Source: Exobasidium rhododendri
Taxonomy: Eukaryota > Basidiomycota > Exobasidiomycetes > Exobasidiales > Exobasidiaceae
NCBI GenBank assembly: GCA_026210745.1
Contig: CP110631.1
Coordinates: forward strand, 1,612,001-1,676,000
DNA: 64,000 bases
Reading direction: 5' to 3'
In this document: in pieces, positions 50,246 through 63,524 of the stretch
Layout of the letters: each line of letters starts with the position of its first letter
Numbering within the stretch: position 1 is the first letter of the stretch
The notes under the pieces: generated by a model
Told to the model about the DNA's origin: nothing
Databases searched by the model: none
What the model saw: the letters and a program-made list of their open reading frames with translations, nothing else
Translations under genes and position numbers: made by a program

Positions 50246-52567
50246 ATGGAAGAAGGATCACGGCGTAGGAGACGTACAACTCAACCACAGGAAGCTGCAG
50301 CATCACCCTCCCGGTCTTCGCCGCGGCCGTCTCGACATGCGGGTGGCACAATCTTCGCTACAGAGGACGCGCCCTATCTCTTGCCGTCTGGTCGACCGAT
50401 GCGACAACGGTCGAGTGCCAATTTCCGACAAGCTGCATCACCACCGGCACCAGCTCCAGCTCCAACATTAAGGACTTTCCGGGCGAGTGCCTCTCGATCA
50501 ACGAAGCGAGACTACTCAGCTTCATCTCCTCTAGAAGACAGCTCCGATAAGGAGGAATACGTAGACGAGGAGGCAGAGGAAGAAGTCACACCATCTCGTG
50601 CAAAGAGACTGACGATGCGAGTAAAGTTACCACCACCTCCTGCACCTGCTCCGGCTCCGGCTCCAGCTCCCACACTATCTCTACGAGCATCCTCATCAAA
50701 TCTAGCTTCCTCTTCGCCTTTCAAAGTGACTTTGGGAGGCAGGGGTAGAGGCAACACACGTACTGCAAAGAGGGCGAGATTGGCCGAAGAAGAAGACGCT
50801 GGCTGGATGGCTGAGGCTGATTCAGATGGAGATGCTCAGATTGTCTACTCGATCATCTTAGCAAAGATACAGTCGTGGCTGTCGAGCAATTCCAACATTC
50901 GACTAAGTAGCTTTTTTAGCACCGTTCCTTCTGACACAAAGGTAAGTCATTTCCAAGGCGTACGTTCATGATCTTGCTCTTAACGAAGCCTCTGTGTGTA
51001 GTTTGAAGTGCCCATAACACTGGAGATGATCGGCGAAAAGGTCAGCAGGTCAGAATACGGCTCATCGATCGACTTTGAAAAGGACATGCTACAATTGTTC
51101 TACAATGGCCGCCGATATTTTGAGCCTGGCTCCGAAGCTTACGGGGGAGTTCTACTCCTACAGCGAATGTACCAGCACATGACGCAATCTACGGAAAGTG
51201 CCAAGGAAGATATCGATGATGAAACCATCTCGAAGAATTATGCTTCTTTGCGTTATGGTCCCTGTGAGGACCAAGGTGAAGGACAAGGGGAAGCGACCAG
51301 TATAGGTGAAAAGGTCAATGTAAATCTTCTTCGTTACAAAGGGCAGGAGCTCTACGTTGGCAACTTCGTCCATCTCAGCAATCCTACAGACCCTAGCCGA
51401 CCAATCATTGCTCAGATCTTTAAGACGAGAACGGAAGAACTGGGAGCTGGCAAACAAGACTGGATCACTGCGTGTTGGTTCTTGCGACCAGAGCAGACCA
51501 AGCACCCTCGCTCGATGCTGTTCTGGCCGGATGAGGCTCTGAAGACGAGTCAATTCGTCGAGCATCATGTCGAGGATGTGATGGAGATGATCTGTGTCAT
51601 GTACTACACAAAATATATGAAAGGAAGACCGGCAGAAGGGGAAGGAGGATGGAAAAATGGCGATCCATTGTACGTTTGTGAGAACCGCTTTCATGCTGAA
51701 AAGGAGCAATTTTACAAGATCAAGAATTGGGTGGGGGTCATGCCAGATGAAGTGAGACACAAGCCTTTGTGAGTCTATGCAAAGTAATAGTGCGAAATTG
51801 ATGATGGGAAATTGATCTCTTGGCCTCTCGTCCATGCCTGCAGTGACACGATAGAATTCGATCAACCGATGGCACAGCCGACCAAAGTCAAATCGCCCTT
51901 CTTGCTCGGCTCCAATGGACCGGGGGGAATTGCTGACGAGAGCTACCGGCCTCCCATTGCTACACCTTCCCTGATTCGAAGTAATAGTAGTTTCCTGGGA
52001 AGTGGTGCAGCTAGCCCTATGACAGTGGGCGGAGCTTCTAACGTCGGCGCGATCATTCCCCGTGCTCCGCTCCGAGTTCATGCCGGTGCCAGTACCGATG
52101 TGCCAGCTGCTGGTGCTTCCACTTCAGCCGTCAAAATACCTCAATTGTTCAAGGAGTGGAGCGATGAAGTGCAATCACAACGAAGGGCGTATCTTAAGGC
52201 AAGGGCACAAAGGAATGACACGAGCGGTGCTCCTTCCACTGATGTCGCAGCAGGTGATCAAAAAGCTACAATGCCTACGATCGGAAATGAAAGGAACCCA
52301 CCGATTGCCCCAGCGATCGATCGTTGCGTTAGTAGTGTCATGCTTCAGATGGACGTTCCAGCTTTCTACAAGACCCTACCCCCGCCGACTCAACAACACT
52401 TCCAACAAGACTCGGAGAGTGGTAAAGTGCTCTGGTATCCTGCTCCTCCTTTCCTGGCGCCGACCGAGACACAGACTCAAAAGGTGTGGAATCGCGGCAA
52501 CAAGTTGCTTCTTCCTTCTCTCGACTATCTTTACCACATGGCCGTCGAAGAAAGTAGTAGGAAGTAA
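50246..52567 (+). CDS. RSC1/RSC2-like bromodomain and BAH protein
   Basis: Three exons (50246-50941, 51002-51768, 51844-52567) give 728 residues. The first 190 residues are disordered, with basic (EEGSRRRRR), Ala-Pro repeat and acidic patches. A bromodomain spans about 197-300 (VPITLEMIGEKVS, DFEKDMLQLFYNGRRYFEPGS). A BAH domain spans about 344-445 (LYVGNFVHLSNP, QDWITACWFLRPEQT, FVEHHVEDV). Rsc1 and Rsc2 of the RSC chromatin remodeller combine two bromodomains with BAH; only one bromodomain is visible here, so it may correspond to the second one. The C-terminal third is Ser/Pro-rich with a helix VQSQRRAYLKARAQ. The nucleosome role is inferred from the family. Confidence 0.87.
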
Positions 52568-53426
52568 AAGCTATTTTGTACGGAGAGATCTTGCAAGCTA
52601 TTCCGTGGGTGAAGCAGAGCTACTTACGACGCTGCATCAATTCTCAATGCGTCTTTAACCCCCTCGTCCACACGGCCGCCGCCCCCTCCATCTGTTTCTC
52701 CTAATCTCTATCTTTGGGTTCGAATGTGCTTCTGATTGCAGCTTACCTGCAGTGGAACCTTCCGACTCCCTTGAACGTGAATTTTAGTAGAGGCATGTGC
52801 GCCATTGCACTAGGCCATGCGTTCTTGTAATCCGTGCATGAGAAATTGTATTTGTCTTTCAAAGCTTAGGTGGTGGAATTCTTCCGCCCCTCCCCTACCC
52901 CTTTAACACACACCCCCCCCTTTTTTTTACAGGCAGGGCCGATCTCCGTCCGGAAAATTCCTTTCGAATTTTAAGAACTTGCGCGCCGCGCGCGTTTTTC
53001 GATCAAAAAGGGACACGGCAATTGTTGCCTCCCTTTCCTCTTTCTCCCTCCCGCTATCACCTTTGATACCATCACAACGCTACTGACTCCCTCTATTCTT
53101 CATTAAAGTCGAATCGAGACTCCACCGTTTGTAAGCGCCTCCTCTCACTCAGAACACGGCAGATAAAATTTGCGAGAATTCAGGATTATCCTTGAAGCTC
53201 AGATTGCCCAGCGTGTTTGCAAATCAGCTTTGCTCCTCTCGTAAGTGTGGCTCGAGTCCCTCTCCACTCTGGTTTCCTCTCTTGCTTACTATTGTGGTAT
53301 ATATTCTTTACCCGTACAGACAACTCTCACCGAGGTAGCAAGCACTCTTGCCCTGGACATATAGCAGCTCATTAACAAGCCTTACCTCCAAACAACACAC
53401 TTATTGACTTTTATACTATTTTCATC
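52568..53426 (+). promoter_or_regulatory. INO1 upstream region with C8T8 tract and GC-rich palindrome
   Basis: 859 bases. A C-run plus T-run (about 52910-52930) and a GCGCGCCGCGCGCG stretch (about 52983-52996) stand out. A CATGTG core, the E-box centre of the yeast inositol-responsive element, lies near 52794, but the full yeast consensus is not present. A likely leader intron is listed separately. No protein-coding gene is seen. Confidence 0.45.
53241..53319 (+). other. Probable intron in the INO1 5' untranslated region
   Basis: GTAAGT donor at 53241, a GCTTACT-like branch site near 53284 and a CGTACAG acceptor ending at 53319. The 79-base length matches coding introns in this window. The sequence between it and the INO1 ATG has no upstream in-frame extension of the protein. 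Confidence 0.5.
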
Positions 53427-55194
53427 ATGGCACCTATCGCAAATGGAAATGTCGCCTTGAACGGACGCAGCAACCTAAATGGAGCTCACTCCTTGCCCAT
53501 CAACCCTACTGCTGCTCGTCACGAAGAAACGGAGACGATTCGGGTCGCTTCGCCTAATGTCAAGTACGAGGCTGAAAGCATCACCTCTCGCTACCAGTAC
53601 CATCAGACTCATGTTGAGACTGTTGACATGGGTAACGGCAAGAAAGAATTTGTTGCTACCCCCGTCACCGAGACCTACGAATTCAAGACCAAGACCAAGG
53701 TCCCAAAGACTGGGTGAGTTGCCTATAGTGTGATCATGAGCAAGGAGAATCGAGAATGGCTGCTGACTGTCTTGCTTTGCCACTGGTAGACTCATGCTCG
53801 TCGGTCTTGGTGGTAACAATGGATCGACTATTGCCGCTATGGTAATGGCAAACCGTCACAATCTTACCTGGAACACCAAGGAAGGTGTGCAGAACGCTAA
53901 TTACTACGGCTCCATCGTTCGAGCTTCCACTATTCGACTTGGAATGGACCCAAAGACCGGAAAGGACGTGAATGTACCCTTCAGCAACGTCTTGCCCATG
54001 GTGCACCCCAACGACTTTGTTCTTGGAGGCTGGGACATTAGCAGCTTACCCCTCGATGCTGCCATGAGTCGAGCCAAGGTTCTTGAATACGACTTGCAAC
54101 GAACTGTTGCTCCTTACGTGGCAGACTTGACTCCTTTGCCTTCCATCTATTACCCCGACTTCATCGCTGCCAACCAGAGTGATCGAGCTGATAATTTGAT
54201 TCCTGGCAATGACAAGGCTGCTCATGTGGAACACATTCGAAAGGACATTCGAGACTTCAAGCAAAAGAACGGACTCGACAAGGTCATTGTCGTCTGGACC
54301 GCCAACACTGAGCGATACTCGGACATTATCCCGGGCGTGAATGACACCGCTGACAATCTTCTCGATTCGATCAAGAAGTCTCATGAAGAAGTGTCGCCCA
54401 GCACCGTCTTCGCTGTCTCGTGTATTTTGGAGGGTGTTCCTTTTGTCAACGGGGCTCCTCAGAACACCTTTGTACCCGGTGCAATTCAGCTGGCTGAACG
54501 TCATCGAGCTTTCATTGCTGGTGACGACCTCAAGACTGGTCAAACGCGTTACAAAACGGCCGTCATCGACTTCTTGGTGAATGCTGGTATCAAGCCTTTG
54601 AGTGTGGCCAGCTACAATCACTTGGGAAACAACGATGGACACAATCTAAATGCTCCTGCTCAATTCCGTTCAAAGGAGATTTCCAAGAGCTCCGTCATTG
54701 ATGATGCCGTCGATGCTTCTCACCTACTCTACCCTCGAAAGGTGGGCAAAGACGGCAAAATCACTGTGGACAAGCCCGCTCATTGTGTTGTCATCAAGTA
54801 CATGCCGCCCGTTGGTGATCAAAAGGTGGCTATTGATGATTTTACCTCTGAATTGGCCATGGGTGGACGCAACACCATCTACACTGTCAATCAATGTGCT
54901 GACAGTGTCTTGGCTTCACCGATTATCTTGGATCTGGCCATTCTTGCCGAGTTTATGACTCGAATCTCGTACGCTAAGCCCGCTAACGAAGAGCAAAGTA
55001 CACAAGAGCAATACTCTGGCCTTTACTCGATCATGTCCTTGCTCTCGTACAGTCTCAAGGCACCTCTCGCTAAGCCCGGTACTGATGTGGTCAATTCGCT
55101 CACTCGTCAACGCGCTGCCGTCACCAACTTTTTGCGAGCTTTAGTCGGTCTCCAACCTGAAAGTGACCTGCTCATGGAACGAAGAGTCTGGTAG
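53427..55194 (+). CDS. INO1: INO1, inositol-3-phosphate synthase
   Basis: Two exons (53427-53713 and 53790-55194) give 563 residues. The enzyme converts glucose 6-phosphate to myo-inositol 3-phosphate with NAD, the first committed step to inositol lipids; it is cytosolic. The NAD-binding loop LVGLGGNNGSTI begins exon 2, and VWTANTERY, NDGHNLNAPAQFRSKEISKSSVIDD and the ending LLMERRVW are diagnostic. Codon use is strongly biased to C-ending and CGA/CGT codons compared with neighbours, as in a highly expressed gene. An N-terminal Asn/Gly-rich stretch precedes the domain. Intron 53714-53789 splits the glycine codon right before LMLVG. Confidence 0.98.
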
Positions 55195-55689
55195 ATGCAT
55201 TTGCCATCGTCCTCCGTCCTCCGTCCTTTTCTTCTCATCTCTTCTCTTCTCTTCTTTATTCCTCTTGACGGTATTTCTGTTCTCGTTCGCTTCTCCCGAT
55301 TGTACGTCGCTAGATTGAAGCCTGTTCCTGCCTCTCTCTTTCATGATCGTAATGTCATTTGCCTTTCTCGTTTTTCTTATGCTTGCATCCTCGTCGTCGT
55401 GCCCGGACGAAGAGAATGTAAAGGTGAGGTTCCACCCCTCGCTCAACTCTTGGGTTGGATCTTTCACAATCTCCTACGCTTCTCGGGGAGAGGAGTGGAG
55501 TTTTTTAAATACACTAAGTTTCGTGGCGACGCGTCCGACCCTTGTTGGTTGAACTGTGTATGTGTGTGAGAAATTAGGAGCTGCACCTCCTAGTGATAAA
55601 CTTAGGGAAATATACATACTTACTCCTGGAACCGCCTCTTCACCGCTTTCAAGTGCCTCGACATTGCAGTCTTCTTTGCTTTGTGACTC
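55195..55689. other. Tandem gap INO1 / hydrolase
   Basis: 495 bases, T/C-rich just after the INO1 stop, likely the INO1 3' untranslated region and the next promoter. No gene is seen. Confidence 0.4.
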
Positions 55690-58231
55690 ATGGCGATCTC
55701 TGCAAGTATCAGTAGACTTGTGGGTTCCTTCCTTCGGGTCGTCTTAATCCCCCTCATTCTTGTTGGTATACCCGTCTGGCCGATCTTAGGCTTGCTTTGC
55801 ATTGGTGAGTGTGTGAGGGTCTTTCATGCTGCAGATCTCACACTGAAATTTTTCATCCCTTGCACTCATGACAGTACCCATCATTGGCATCATGTATGTG
55901 CACCATCTTCCCCTCGACATTTCTTCTCTCACGATTTTGCTCACACTAGCCCACCTCTCTGCCTCATTCTCTCTCTACATGCAGCACAATTCCGCTGTTC
56001 TTGCTTCTCACTATCTTGCTCCTTTATTCCGTCGCTTGGTTCTCTTACTTGACTTTGGCTCAAGCAGATCCTCCCGGCATCAAAGATGGAATCATCACAA
56101 CCTTTTTGCCCTTTTTGCCCTACTCACCATTACGATGTCTAAAAGTGAACTGGGCAGCAGCGCTATACGCAATTTCAGCATGTAGAGTCGTCTTACCTGC
56201 TATCTTGGACTGGTCGTATCGAAGAGTGATGGTCCTGGGAACTCAGGGAGGAGGGATAGTAAAGTGAGTGTCACATTGTATTCATGTGCAGAGTTGCAAC
56301 GAAATGGAAGAACTCGGATTGTGTGCAAGGTAGAATAATTGTTAGAGACTGAGCGATACATCCTTCTCATAGGGAAAATATATTATACGGCTCTCCTCAT
56401 CCTGGCAAACGACTAGATATCTATCTACCGCCTTCCAAACAGCCAGGTGCAGGTATGGAAGAAGGCCCAGAAGTGTCTGTCAGGATGAGACATAGGAAAC
56501 ATTCGACTCTCTTTGCGGAAGCAGCAGCTCCCGACCTACCATATGCTGGTACCTCTAATGACGCCGATGGAGACTCCACCCGGAAATTGGCAAAGGCACC
56601 TGTAGTCGTCTTTATTCCCAGCCCTATCCCACCTCTCACATGGACGGGCAAGAGGGTAAGTACGGTGTTGTACGAAACAAGAGAAGAGCGTGCATTTGTC
56701 CGGCTGACGATGAAAACCGTTATAGAAAACATACTTGCAATTGGCGCTCAGGTTACGGAGGATGGGCTACTGCGTAGTGGTGCCAGATATCGTGAGTCAG
56801 CGCAGATGGAAGTATGGAGAGATAGAAGAAAGACGGGCCTTATTCCTTATCTATCATCTTCTTCAATAGACGTTCTATCCTGAGGCAAGAATAAATGCCT
56901 CGATTGTAGACCTTCGACTAGTCCTACGATGGGTAGCGGATAATTGCGAGCGATATGGAGGGGATGCAAAGCGGATCAATCTTCTTGGTCATGGGATGTC
57001 TGCTCATCTAGCCATGCTGACCCTCACGCAAGAAGCAGTGGTGCTAAGTCGTGAAGGCTTTCTACAGCAAGAGTATCAACGTGAATCGGATCGGGAAAAG
57101 ATGACACGATGGGATGATTCGAATGATGAGAGTACCATGCGAGCTGATGAAGACTCGATCAAGAAAGCCGAAGATCGTCAACATCGTACCACGACAGCAC
57201 GAACGCATAGCAGTACAGCAGAAGAGAATGCATGGGTGGATGAGCCAAATGAGTATGAATTGCCTCCTGGGGCTGTTATAGCAGGCTCGGAAGACATACC
57301 CACTTCCTTTGCGCAGACAATGCAGTCGGCAGAGGATGGAAAACGGAGTGGGGTCCCATTTCCTGCTTCCTCGGCCAACCGGTGGCAGCAAAGAGGTGGA
57401 AGCGATGACACTGTCGCAGCTACCACACGGACCGACTCTAATACTGCCGCTTCTATCTCCAATGGTCTTCGTAGAGTCGAGATTTACGAACCACAAATTG
57501 AGATTCCCCCGATTGCTGGGGTGATTCTGCTGGCTGGTGTGTTTGATGTGATCAAGTGCTTTCGAGGGGAGTCGGATCGTGGGGTTGAACATCTTAGTGC
57601 TCTAAGAAGGAGTTGTGGCCCTAGTCACACGTCTTGCTTGGTGAGTCGATTGCAGGACGAGGAAGGTGGTGGGACTTTGTGACGGGAAGGGGGCGGGAGG
57701 CAAATACTAACGATGCTCTCCCTCAGCTGCATTCACCTGCACACCTTCTCTACGCTGCCAAGAATATCATAGATGTGTCTCTTTTGCCGCCAAAGTTTCT
57801 TCTGTGAGATGCCTCGTCGATCGGCAGACCGGGGCACTTCAACGACTCCCTAATTAATACTCCGCTTTTCCGTTACACAGTATTCACGGCGGAAAGGACA
57901 CGGTGGTGGACATAAGCCAATCGACGCTACTCAAGACTCTGTTGAGCGGCATCGGAGTAGACAATGTCAACCTACGAGCTTATCGGGAATTAGGACACGC
58001 CGAAGCAGTCGCCTGTGAGTGCTCAAATACTGACCGCGGGAGAAGGACTGCTATTCCGCATAAACTGCCCTTACTGACTGACGACTTCCGCTTGCACACA
58101 CACAACCTTTTCTTTTTTTTCATTTCTTTGTCTCTCTCCGGTCGATAGCGCTCTTTCTCGGTATGGGCAAGTCATCGACGCGCTACTCCAAGCAAATCCT
58201 CCACGACGTGAGCGACTTCATCTCTTCCTGA
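55690..58231 (+). CDS. Membrane-anchored alpha/beta hydrolase (isoprenylcysteine methylesterase-like)
   Basis: Nine exons: 55690-55804, 55875-55893, 55985-56263, 56373-56655, 56726-56791, 56870-57640, 57727-57803, 57881-58014 and 58149-58231, giving 608 residues. The N-terminus has two closely spaced hydrophobic segments (about 15-65). After the linker, ENILYGSPHPGKRLDIYLP opens a hydrolase domain. Then come PVVVFIPSP and RLRRMGYCVVVPDITFYPE, a pattern seen in membrane esterases of the ICME/BD-FAE type. Asp543 (HGGKDTVVD) and His576 (YRELGHAEA) fill the acid and base positions. The expected nucleophile elbow GxSxG reads GHGMSAH at 294-300, with Gly where Ser should be. A low-complexity insert of about 150 residues (exon 6) interrupts the domain. 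The 19-base exon 2 is required for frame. Substrate unknown. Confidence 0.78.
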
Positions 58232-59108
58232 TGTTCACACGCAAACACAAACGCACTATCAATCGAGGAAAAAGGACCCTCAAGCGGCCTCCTGTACATC
58301 AAGGGCGCAACCCACACACTCACCTTTTGCAATGCCATCTTTATCCTTTGCCGACAGTCGCCATCGCGATGAGCGGGTCGGGAAGAGAAAGAGGACATGC
58401 ACCCTGAAGCTGTTCCGGACCTATTCAGGGGTATACAGAGCTGTTCAGAGAGCGAGCACGACGATCCGATCATTGTCCCGATTTTGATGGATATTTTTCG
58501 ACGAGCGCATGTCAGAGGGAGAAGGAAGACAAAGTAAAATTCAATTTTATCCTCTCAGGCGATCATCTACAATTAGAGAAAAGAGGCACTCTTTGCGTGG
58601 AGAATGGGTAATGAGAGTGAAGAGATGTGATGGAGAGATGAGACGCGGATGCGAGAGAAGTAGTGGAGGAGGATAGGTTGATGATGTCGTTCTTCTTGTT
58701 GCGGCTATTGTTGCGGTTGTGATTGTCGTTGTTGTTGTTGTTGTTGTTGTTGTTGATGGTGATGATGACTGAATCTCTTGGCAGCGATCACGAATATAAA
58801 GATGAATGTGAGTGAGAACAGATGGACGGATGAGAGAATGGATGTGTAGGGAGGGCCTGTCATTTCTCTTCCCTTATCTAGGTCAAGCCTGGTCAGAGAC
58901 ACAAGTGAGAACGGGATAGAGGAGCGGACCCCACCGAGAGAGGTAATAATTACTATAGTGGTCGTTGCAGGGCGGTGTGAGACCAATGCGCTTGTCTTTT
59001 GTCAGATCGTACGTCAAATCGTGTTCGAGACGGAATTAGCAGAATCGTGTGTGGAAAGGTGAATATTTGTGCAGAGAAGTCGTAAAATTGGCGGGGCCGT
59101 TAAGGTAT
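58232..59108. other. Convergent 3' gap with (GTT)n repeat
   Basis: 877 bases between the hydrolase stop and the KH-gene stop. It holds a trinucleotide GTT run at about 58728-58755. A minus-strand open frame over it codes a poly-Gln end but no domain. No gene is supported. Confidence 0.5.
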
Positions 59109-60152
59109 TCAGGACGATGAAGAGGGAAAATGGAGTTGAGCTAGTGATCGCAAGACTTCATCAGCCGTCTCTGGCTCGGGTGCATGTTGGATTGCCGATG
59201 GAGCAAGTCTAGAAATGCTGGGGGAAGGTATGTGATGGTGGTGGTGGTGGTGATGATATTGAGACGAGGAAGCGGGTTGATTTTGCTGTTGATGCGAGAA
59301 TGAATGTTGCTGTTGGTGGTGATGATTCTGGTGTTGTGGCTGTGTTGGCATCTGTTGCTGTTGCTGTTGTTGTTGAAGTCGTGGTGCAAAGATGCCGATG
59401 GAATTGGTGTAATCATTGCTGCCTCCACCACCACCACCACCACCGCGACCGACTTGATTCGAAATGCCAGTCATTGGGTTCGGGCTACTTCCGATGGCCC
59501 CAAACACTCGCTGATTGTTGGTGCTGTTGATATGGTGGAGACTGTTATTGCTGCTGGGGAAGCTGGAGTTGGACATCTTGCCTGTCATAGTAGGTCTCAT
59601 GCCGTCCATGCCATTATGACCGGCAATCGCTTGTTGGACTACTTGTTGTGCTGCCATAGCTCCTATGTCTAAGCTCTGGGTTCGATGAGAGAAAGATCGG
59701 GGCTTTCGAAGTGCTCGAACGGAGTCCTCAAGATTCATGGCGGCCGCTACGTCTTCATTGGGTCGTTGAACAGAGTGTGAATCGCCCGACAATCTGACGC
59801 TCCTTGGCGGAAATATAATTCCACTTCCGACACCACCACCTTGACTGGCAGTAGAGGCGGTGGAACGGTGATGCAAGAAGTTCGGCGCACCCCAAACATC
59901 TCCCCCACCTCCAAGACTACTCGTAGCATTCGTCGGACCGTCTGGAAAAGGAGTCGTAAACATGGAACTGTTGATCAGGGGTGAGTTGTTGGCATTTACG
60001 ACGCTGGTAGTCGTCGTCGACATTGAAGGGACGGGAGCGACAGCACCAGCTGAAGGAAAGAATCTACCTTGTTGAGAAGTATTGGGCGAGTCAAATAAGG
60101 CTTTAATGTCAGGAGTAGAGGCAGCTGCACGCAAGATGTTGCTCTCCTGCGC

Positions 60153-60183
<31 letters not shown>

Positions 60184-63100
60184 TGATGATGTTGAAGGTG
60201 TTGTTGCTGCTGGTGGTATCTCGCAGCGAGATCGGTCTGGAACGAGTCGGTCGATTCTGTCGCTTGGGAAACGGACGAAATCAGCTTATTTGCAAAGTGG
60301 GGAAAGCTGGAAGCAAATGAATCAGATCTCTGCCTTTCTTGCGTCTCGTATACGTCGATGTTTCGACTGATTAAAAAGTCCTCCAACGCATCCTTGGCAG
60401 CGGGTAGGAAGTCAGCATTGCTTCGATTCAGTCGTAGCTTGAACACAGCTTCACCTCCTCTCTGTTGCTGCTGCGAATTCGACCCAATAGTTGGAGAAAC
60501 ATCCTGTTGGTGACCATTCATGACAAGCACGATGTTGATGTTCAAGTCTCGCTTGACGCGCTCCGTCAGGGCGACGAATTCATGGGAGGCCAACAGTCGC
60601 TCCAGATCGACCGAGTAAGGTGTCCGGAATTCCGCTTCGAATGGCACATGATCCAAGAGCATCTGAGCTGCAATGTGAATTTGCGATTCTGGTCCAAAGA
60701 TGGAGACCAGATCGACGGCCGACTCGGGTGGAGGAAAGCGAATCAAGCATCCTAGTTTGCTCTCGATGTCGTGAATAAAGATTCCTTTTTCGCCGAGTAG
60801 TGTCCGATGATAGCGCCTCGCAATAGGGACGGTCTCTGTGACGAAATCTCGATCCTTTGGATTCACCAACTCCATGACGGCCACTTTCAGGTTCTCCAGA
60901 TTTGGCGAATTCTTGGCAGGTGTTCGGGCAATTACATTGTCTTCACAGTCGAGAAAGGGATAGGTCTCCAGATCTAAATCCTGCTTGGAGTAAAATTTGA
61001 CGTAGACGCCGTACTTTTTCATGGTTCGTTGGATGTTCTTGCCACCTACGCCAATGATCCTCTTGTGATAATTTTCGGGAATGTGAAAGGACACTTCTGC
61101 GGGAAGTTCTTCTAGCAGGAGGTTGAGTCCCTGCAACGTGCCGCCTCGATCGTTGCTCGAAATGTCGATGAGAAAATTGTAATCGTTGAACGTTTCAAAC
61201 TTGATTCGGACGCCCTGCTTCATGATTTTATTGATCTTTCCATTCTTTTTGCCACTGATGAATTCACGATGTTCGTTTGCCAATTCAATCTGGAATCGTA
61301 CTTCGAAGTGGTGTGGCTGGATTACGTCCAGGTCGAGCAACTGCAAGATTCCATGCCGCACTTCTGACTCGAGGCCGTGCAATTCAAAGCAATTTCCCTT
61401 GAAGACCACTTCGGCACCGGAAGCATTAGCGATTTGCTTTATGATGGGCGTCATCTGTGTGGAGTTCAACGCGCTCGGCGTCATGACGTTCTCAAATTGA
61501 GGTGGTAAAAGCCAGAGAGAAGCGATGTAGAACTGACAAGCCAATTGCATGACAGATCGAATGGTCCTTTCGATGCTGACTCTGTTGTCTCCGTAGACGG
61601 TAACCATGCTTGCTTGTGATCCCAACATCGGCAAATGGATGAAAGTGGCGTCATCCATCATGAAAGTACGCAGCTCTTCAATCTTTTCCAACAGCATCCA
61701 ATCAATCTTCCGTGGCAGTACAGCCGTGTCTCTTGAAATGATGTTCTTACTCTTATGAAGGGATACCTGAAACAACATCTCTCTTGCTCTTTGGACACCA
61801 AAGTATTCTCCGGTCAGGTAGACGGTGTTCTGTCGAGTTAGGATGGTAGCGACTCGAGTGGAAGACAAGACACCGGAAAAGGGGGAAGGCAAATAGATGT
61901 TCGTCCCGGTTTCCTCCTGGATGGTCTGTATGACGCATCTCTTTCTACCGCCTACGATGTTGTGCAATTTGTACTCAATCTCACAAGCTTCCGAATGGAG
62001 TCCGCTCAATTCATCCAACATGACCATGACTCGAACTCTAGCATGTTCCGCTCCTTCCAATTGGCCAGAAATAATCATCTCCACGTTCCTTTCCATCTCC
62101 AGTCCATACCCTAAGTCAGCACCATAATACTCATTGCTCACAAGAGAGATGAAACACTTGCATCCTATGGCAATCTCGTCTAGTCGTCTTCGTACGTCTG
62201 GCTTGAGGTAATCGCTTGGGATGAAGCCTCCGTGTTGATGAGCAGAACCTGGCAAGATGTCGAGGAGATTATTGCGGGGCACCTTGATTGTCAATCTCGT
62301 CTTGAAAGGGTGATCTCTCAAGATCTGACCTCGAGCAGCCATTACCTGCTGATAGCCTCCCGAGAGGTGAAAATTGTACTGTGGTGCCCTCATTGTGCTA
62401 CTTCCTACCACACTTTTCCCTAAGTTCTGCTGAGACCCCGACATGGAACTTGACGTAGTCTTCATTGCCGTTGGCAGAGATGTATGCGATTGTTGACCAT
62501 TGGAGCGACTGTTGGAAAAGGTAGATGACGGACTGAATATCCCTCCTGCACCATTAGGATACGCATCGAAGCCTTGGGCGTATTGCTGATACGGGTATTG
62601 AGACGGAAACGGCAACGTGGCAGGGCCAGGCAAAGAGGGAAACGATTGTCGATGGAATGGATCGCTGCTCAGAGAAGTCGAACTGCTGTTTGCATGTAAG
62701 GTAGTCAAGCTGCTAGAGGGATGTTGCGCGGCGGTAAAACTGACGAGGCACTGGTGACTGCTCATTGCTTCTACGCTTAGACGTTGCATTGAATCGGTCA
62801 AATCATTGGTACTTGGTATCTGGTGCAAGAACCCGAAAGCAGACAGAGAACCAGAAGCGCTATGGGTAGCACTTCGTGGCTCCGAAGGCGATCGAATGCT
62901 TCCACCCGCAGTTCCAAAGGCCGGTGCCGTACTTGCAGCAGTGCTGTTTGCGGAAACAGAAGTCGTAGAGGAAAGGTCCAAAGATGAATTGGTCCCAACT
63001 GTTGACCGACTATCCCGATTCTTGGAGGCCAAACTGCGCTGATCCCTAGAACTGAGGTCGGGCGAGAAAGCGTCTCCAGTCGGTGTGCTCTCCTTTCTGC

Positions 63101-63521
63101 CGTCGACATTCATGGTACTGGGATTGCTCAACGAGGATTTCGGTAATGGCGAAGCAGCTTTGGAGGTTTCTTCGATCGTGGAATCCATCCCGTCGCCTTC
63201 TCCTTCTGTCTCTCCACCTTCCTTTTCTGATCCAGTTCCCACCGCTTCCACGATACGATCGCTGGTTCTCTTGTTACCTCCAAATGCAGCTGGCATGAAG
63301 GCTTTCACACTTGGAGGTAGTCGAGAACGCATGGAGCTCATCCGACCAGTCGATCGAGCGGCATCATTTCGATTGGCATCTCCATTTGAGAAGTTAGTTG
63401 GTGAGGTGAGGGTGTTCGGACTGTTCGCTGCAGCAACAGCTGCGGGTGTACCACTATCATCCGCAAAAGCTACTGCGCCAGAAGGCCGAGGAAGCGTGAA
63501 TGATGTAGAATAGATGTCCAT
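59109..63521 (-). CDS. Multi-KH-domain RNA-binding protein, Khd4-like
   Basis: A single 4.4 kb exon of 1,470 residues. The first 390 residues are Ser/Thr/Pro-rich and disordered. The central part (about 395-1040) contains several KH folds; clear KH cores include VQTIQEETGTNIYLPSP (written as VIQTIQEETGTNIYLP), IPENYHKRIIGVGGKNIQRTMKKYGV and VPIARRYHRTLLGEKGIFIHDIE. The C-terminal 400 residues are rich in Gln, His, Asn and Ser, including CAG/CAA-coded runs near 60152-60184. The layout (long disordered arms, tandem KH domains, length about 1,400-1,500) matches Khd4 of Ustilago, which binds AUACCC in mRNA and regulates membrane trafficking during filamentous growth. That target is known for Khd4, not shown here. 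A likely leader intron lies upstream (63525-63586). Confidence 0.82.
60152..60184 (-). repeat. Poly-Gln coding trinucleotide run
   Basis: A TGT/TGC run on the plus strand codes a Gln run of about eleven residues in the C-terminal arm of the KH protein. More Gln/His-rich runs lie at about 59290-59380 and 60180-60215. Mixed CAA and CAG codons will slow slippage. Confidence 0.85.
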
Positions 63522-63524
63522 GGC

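Noticed and set aside
58705-58986. 93-codon frame with poly-Gln end
   Set aside because: The Gln run comes from a GTT microsatellite in a convergent 3' gap; the rest has no domain.
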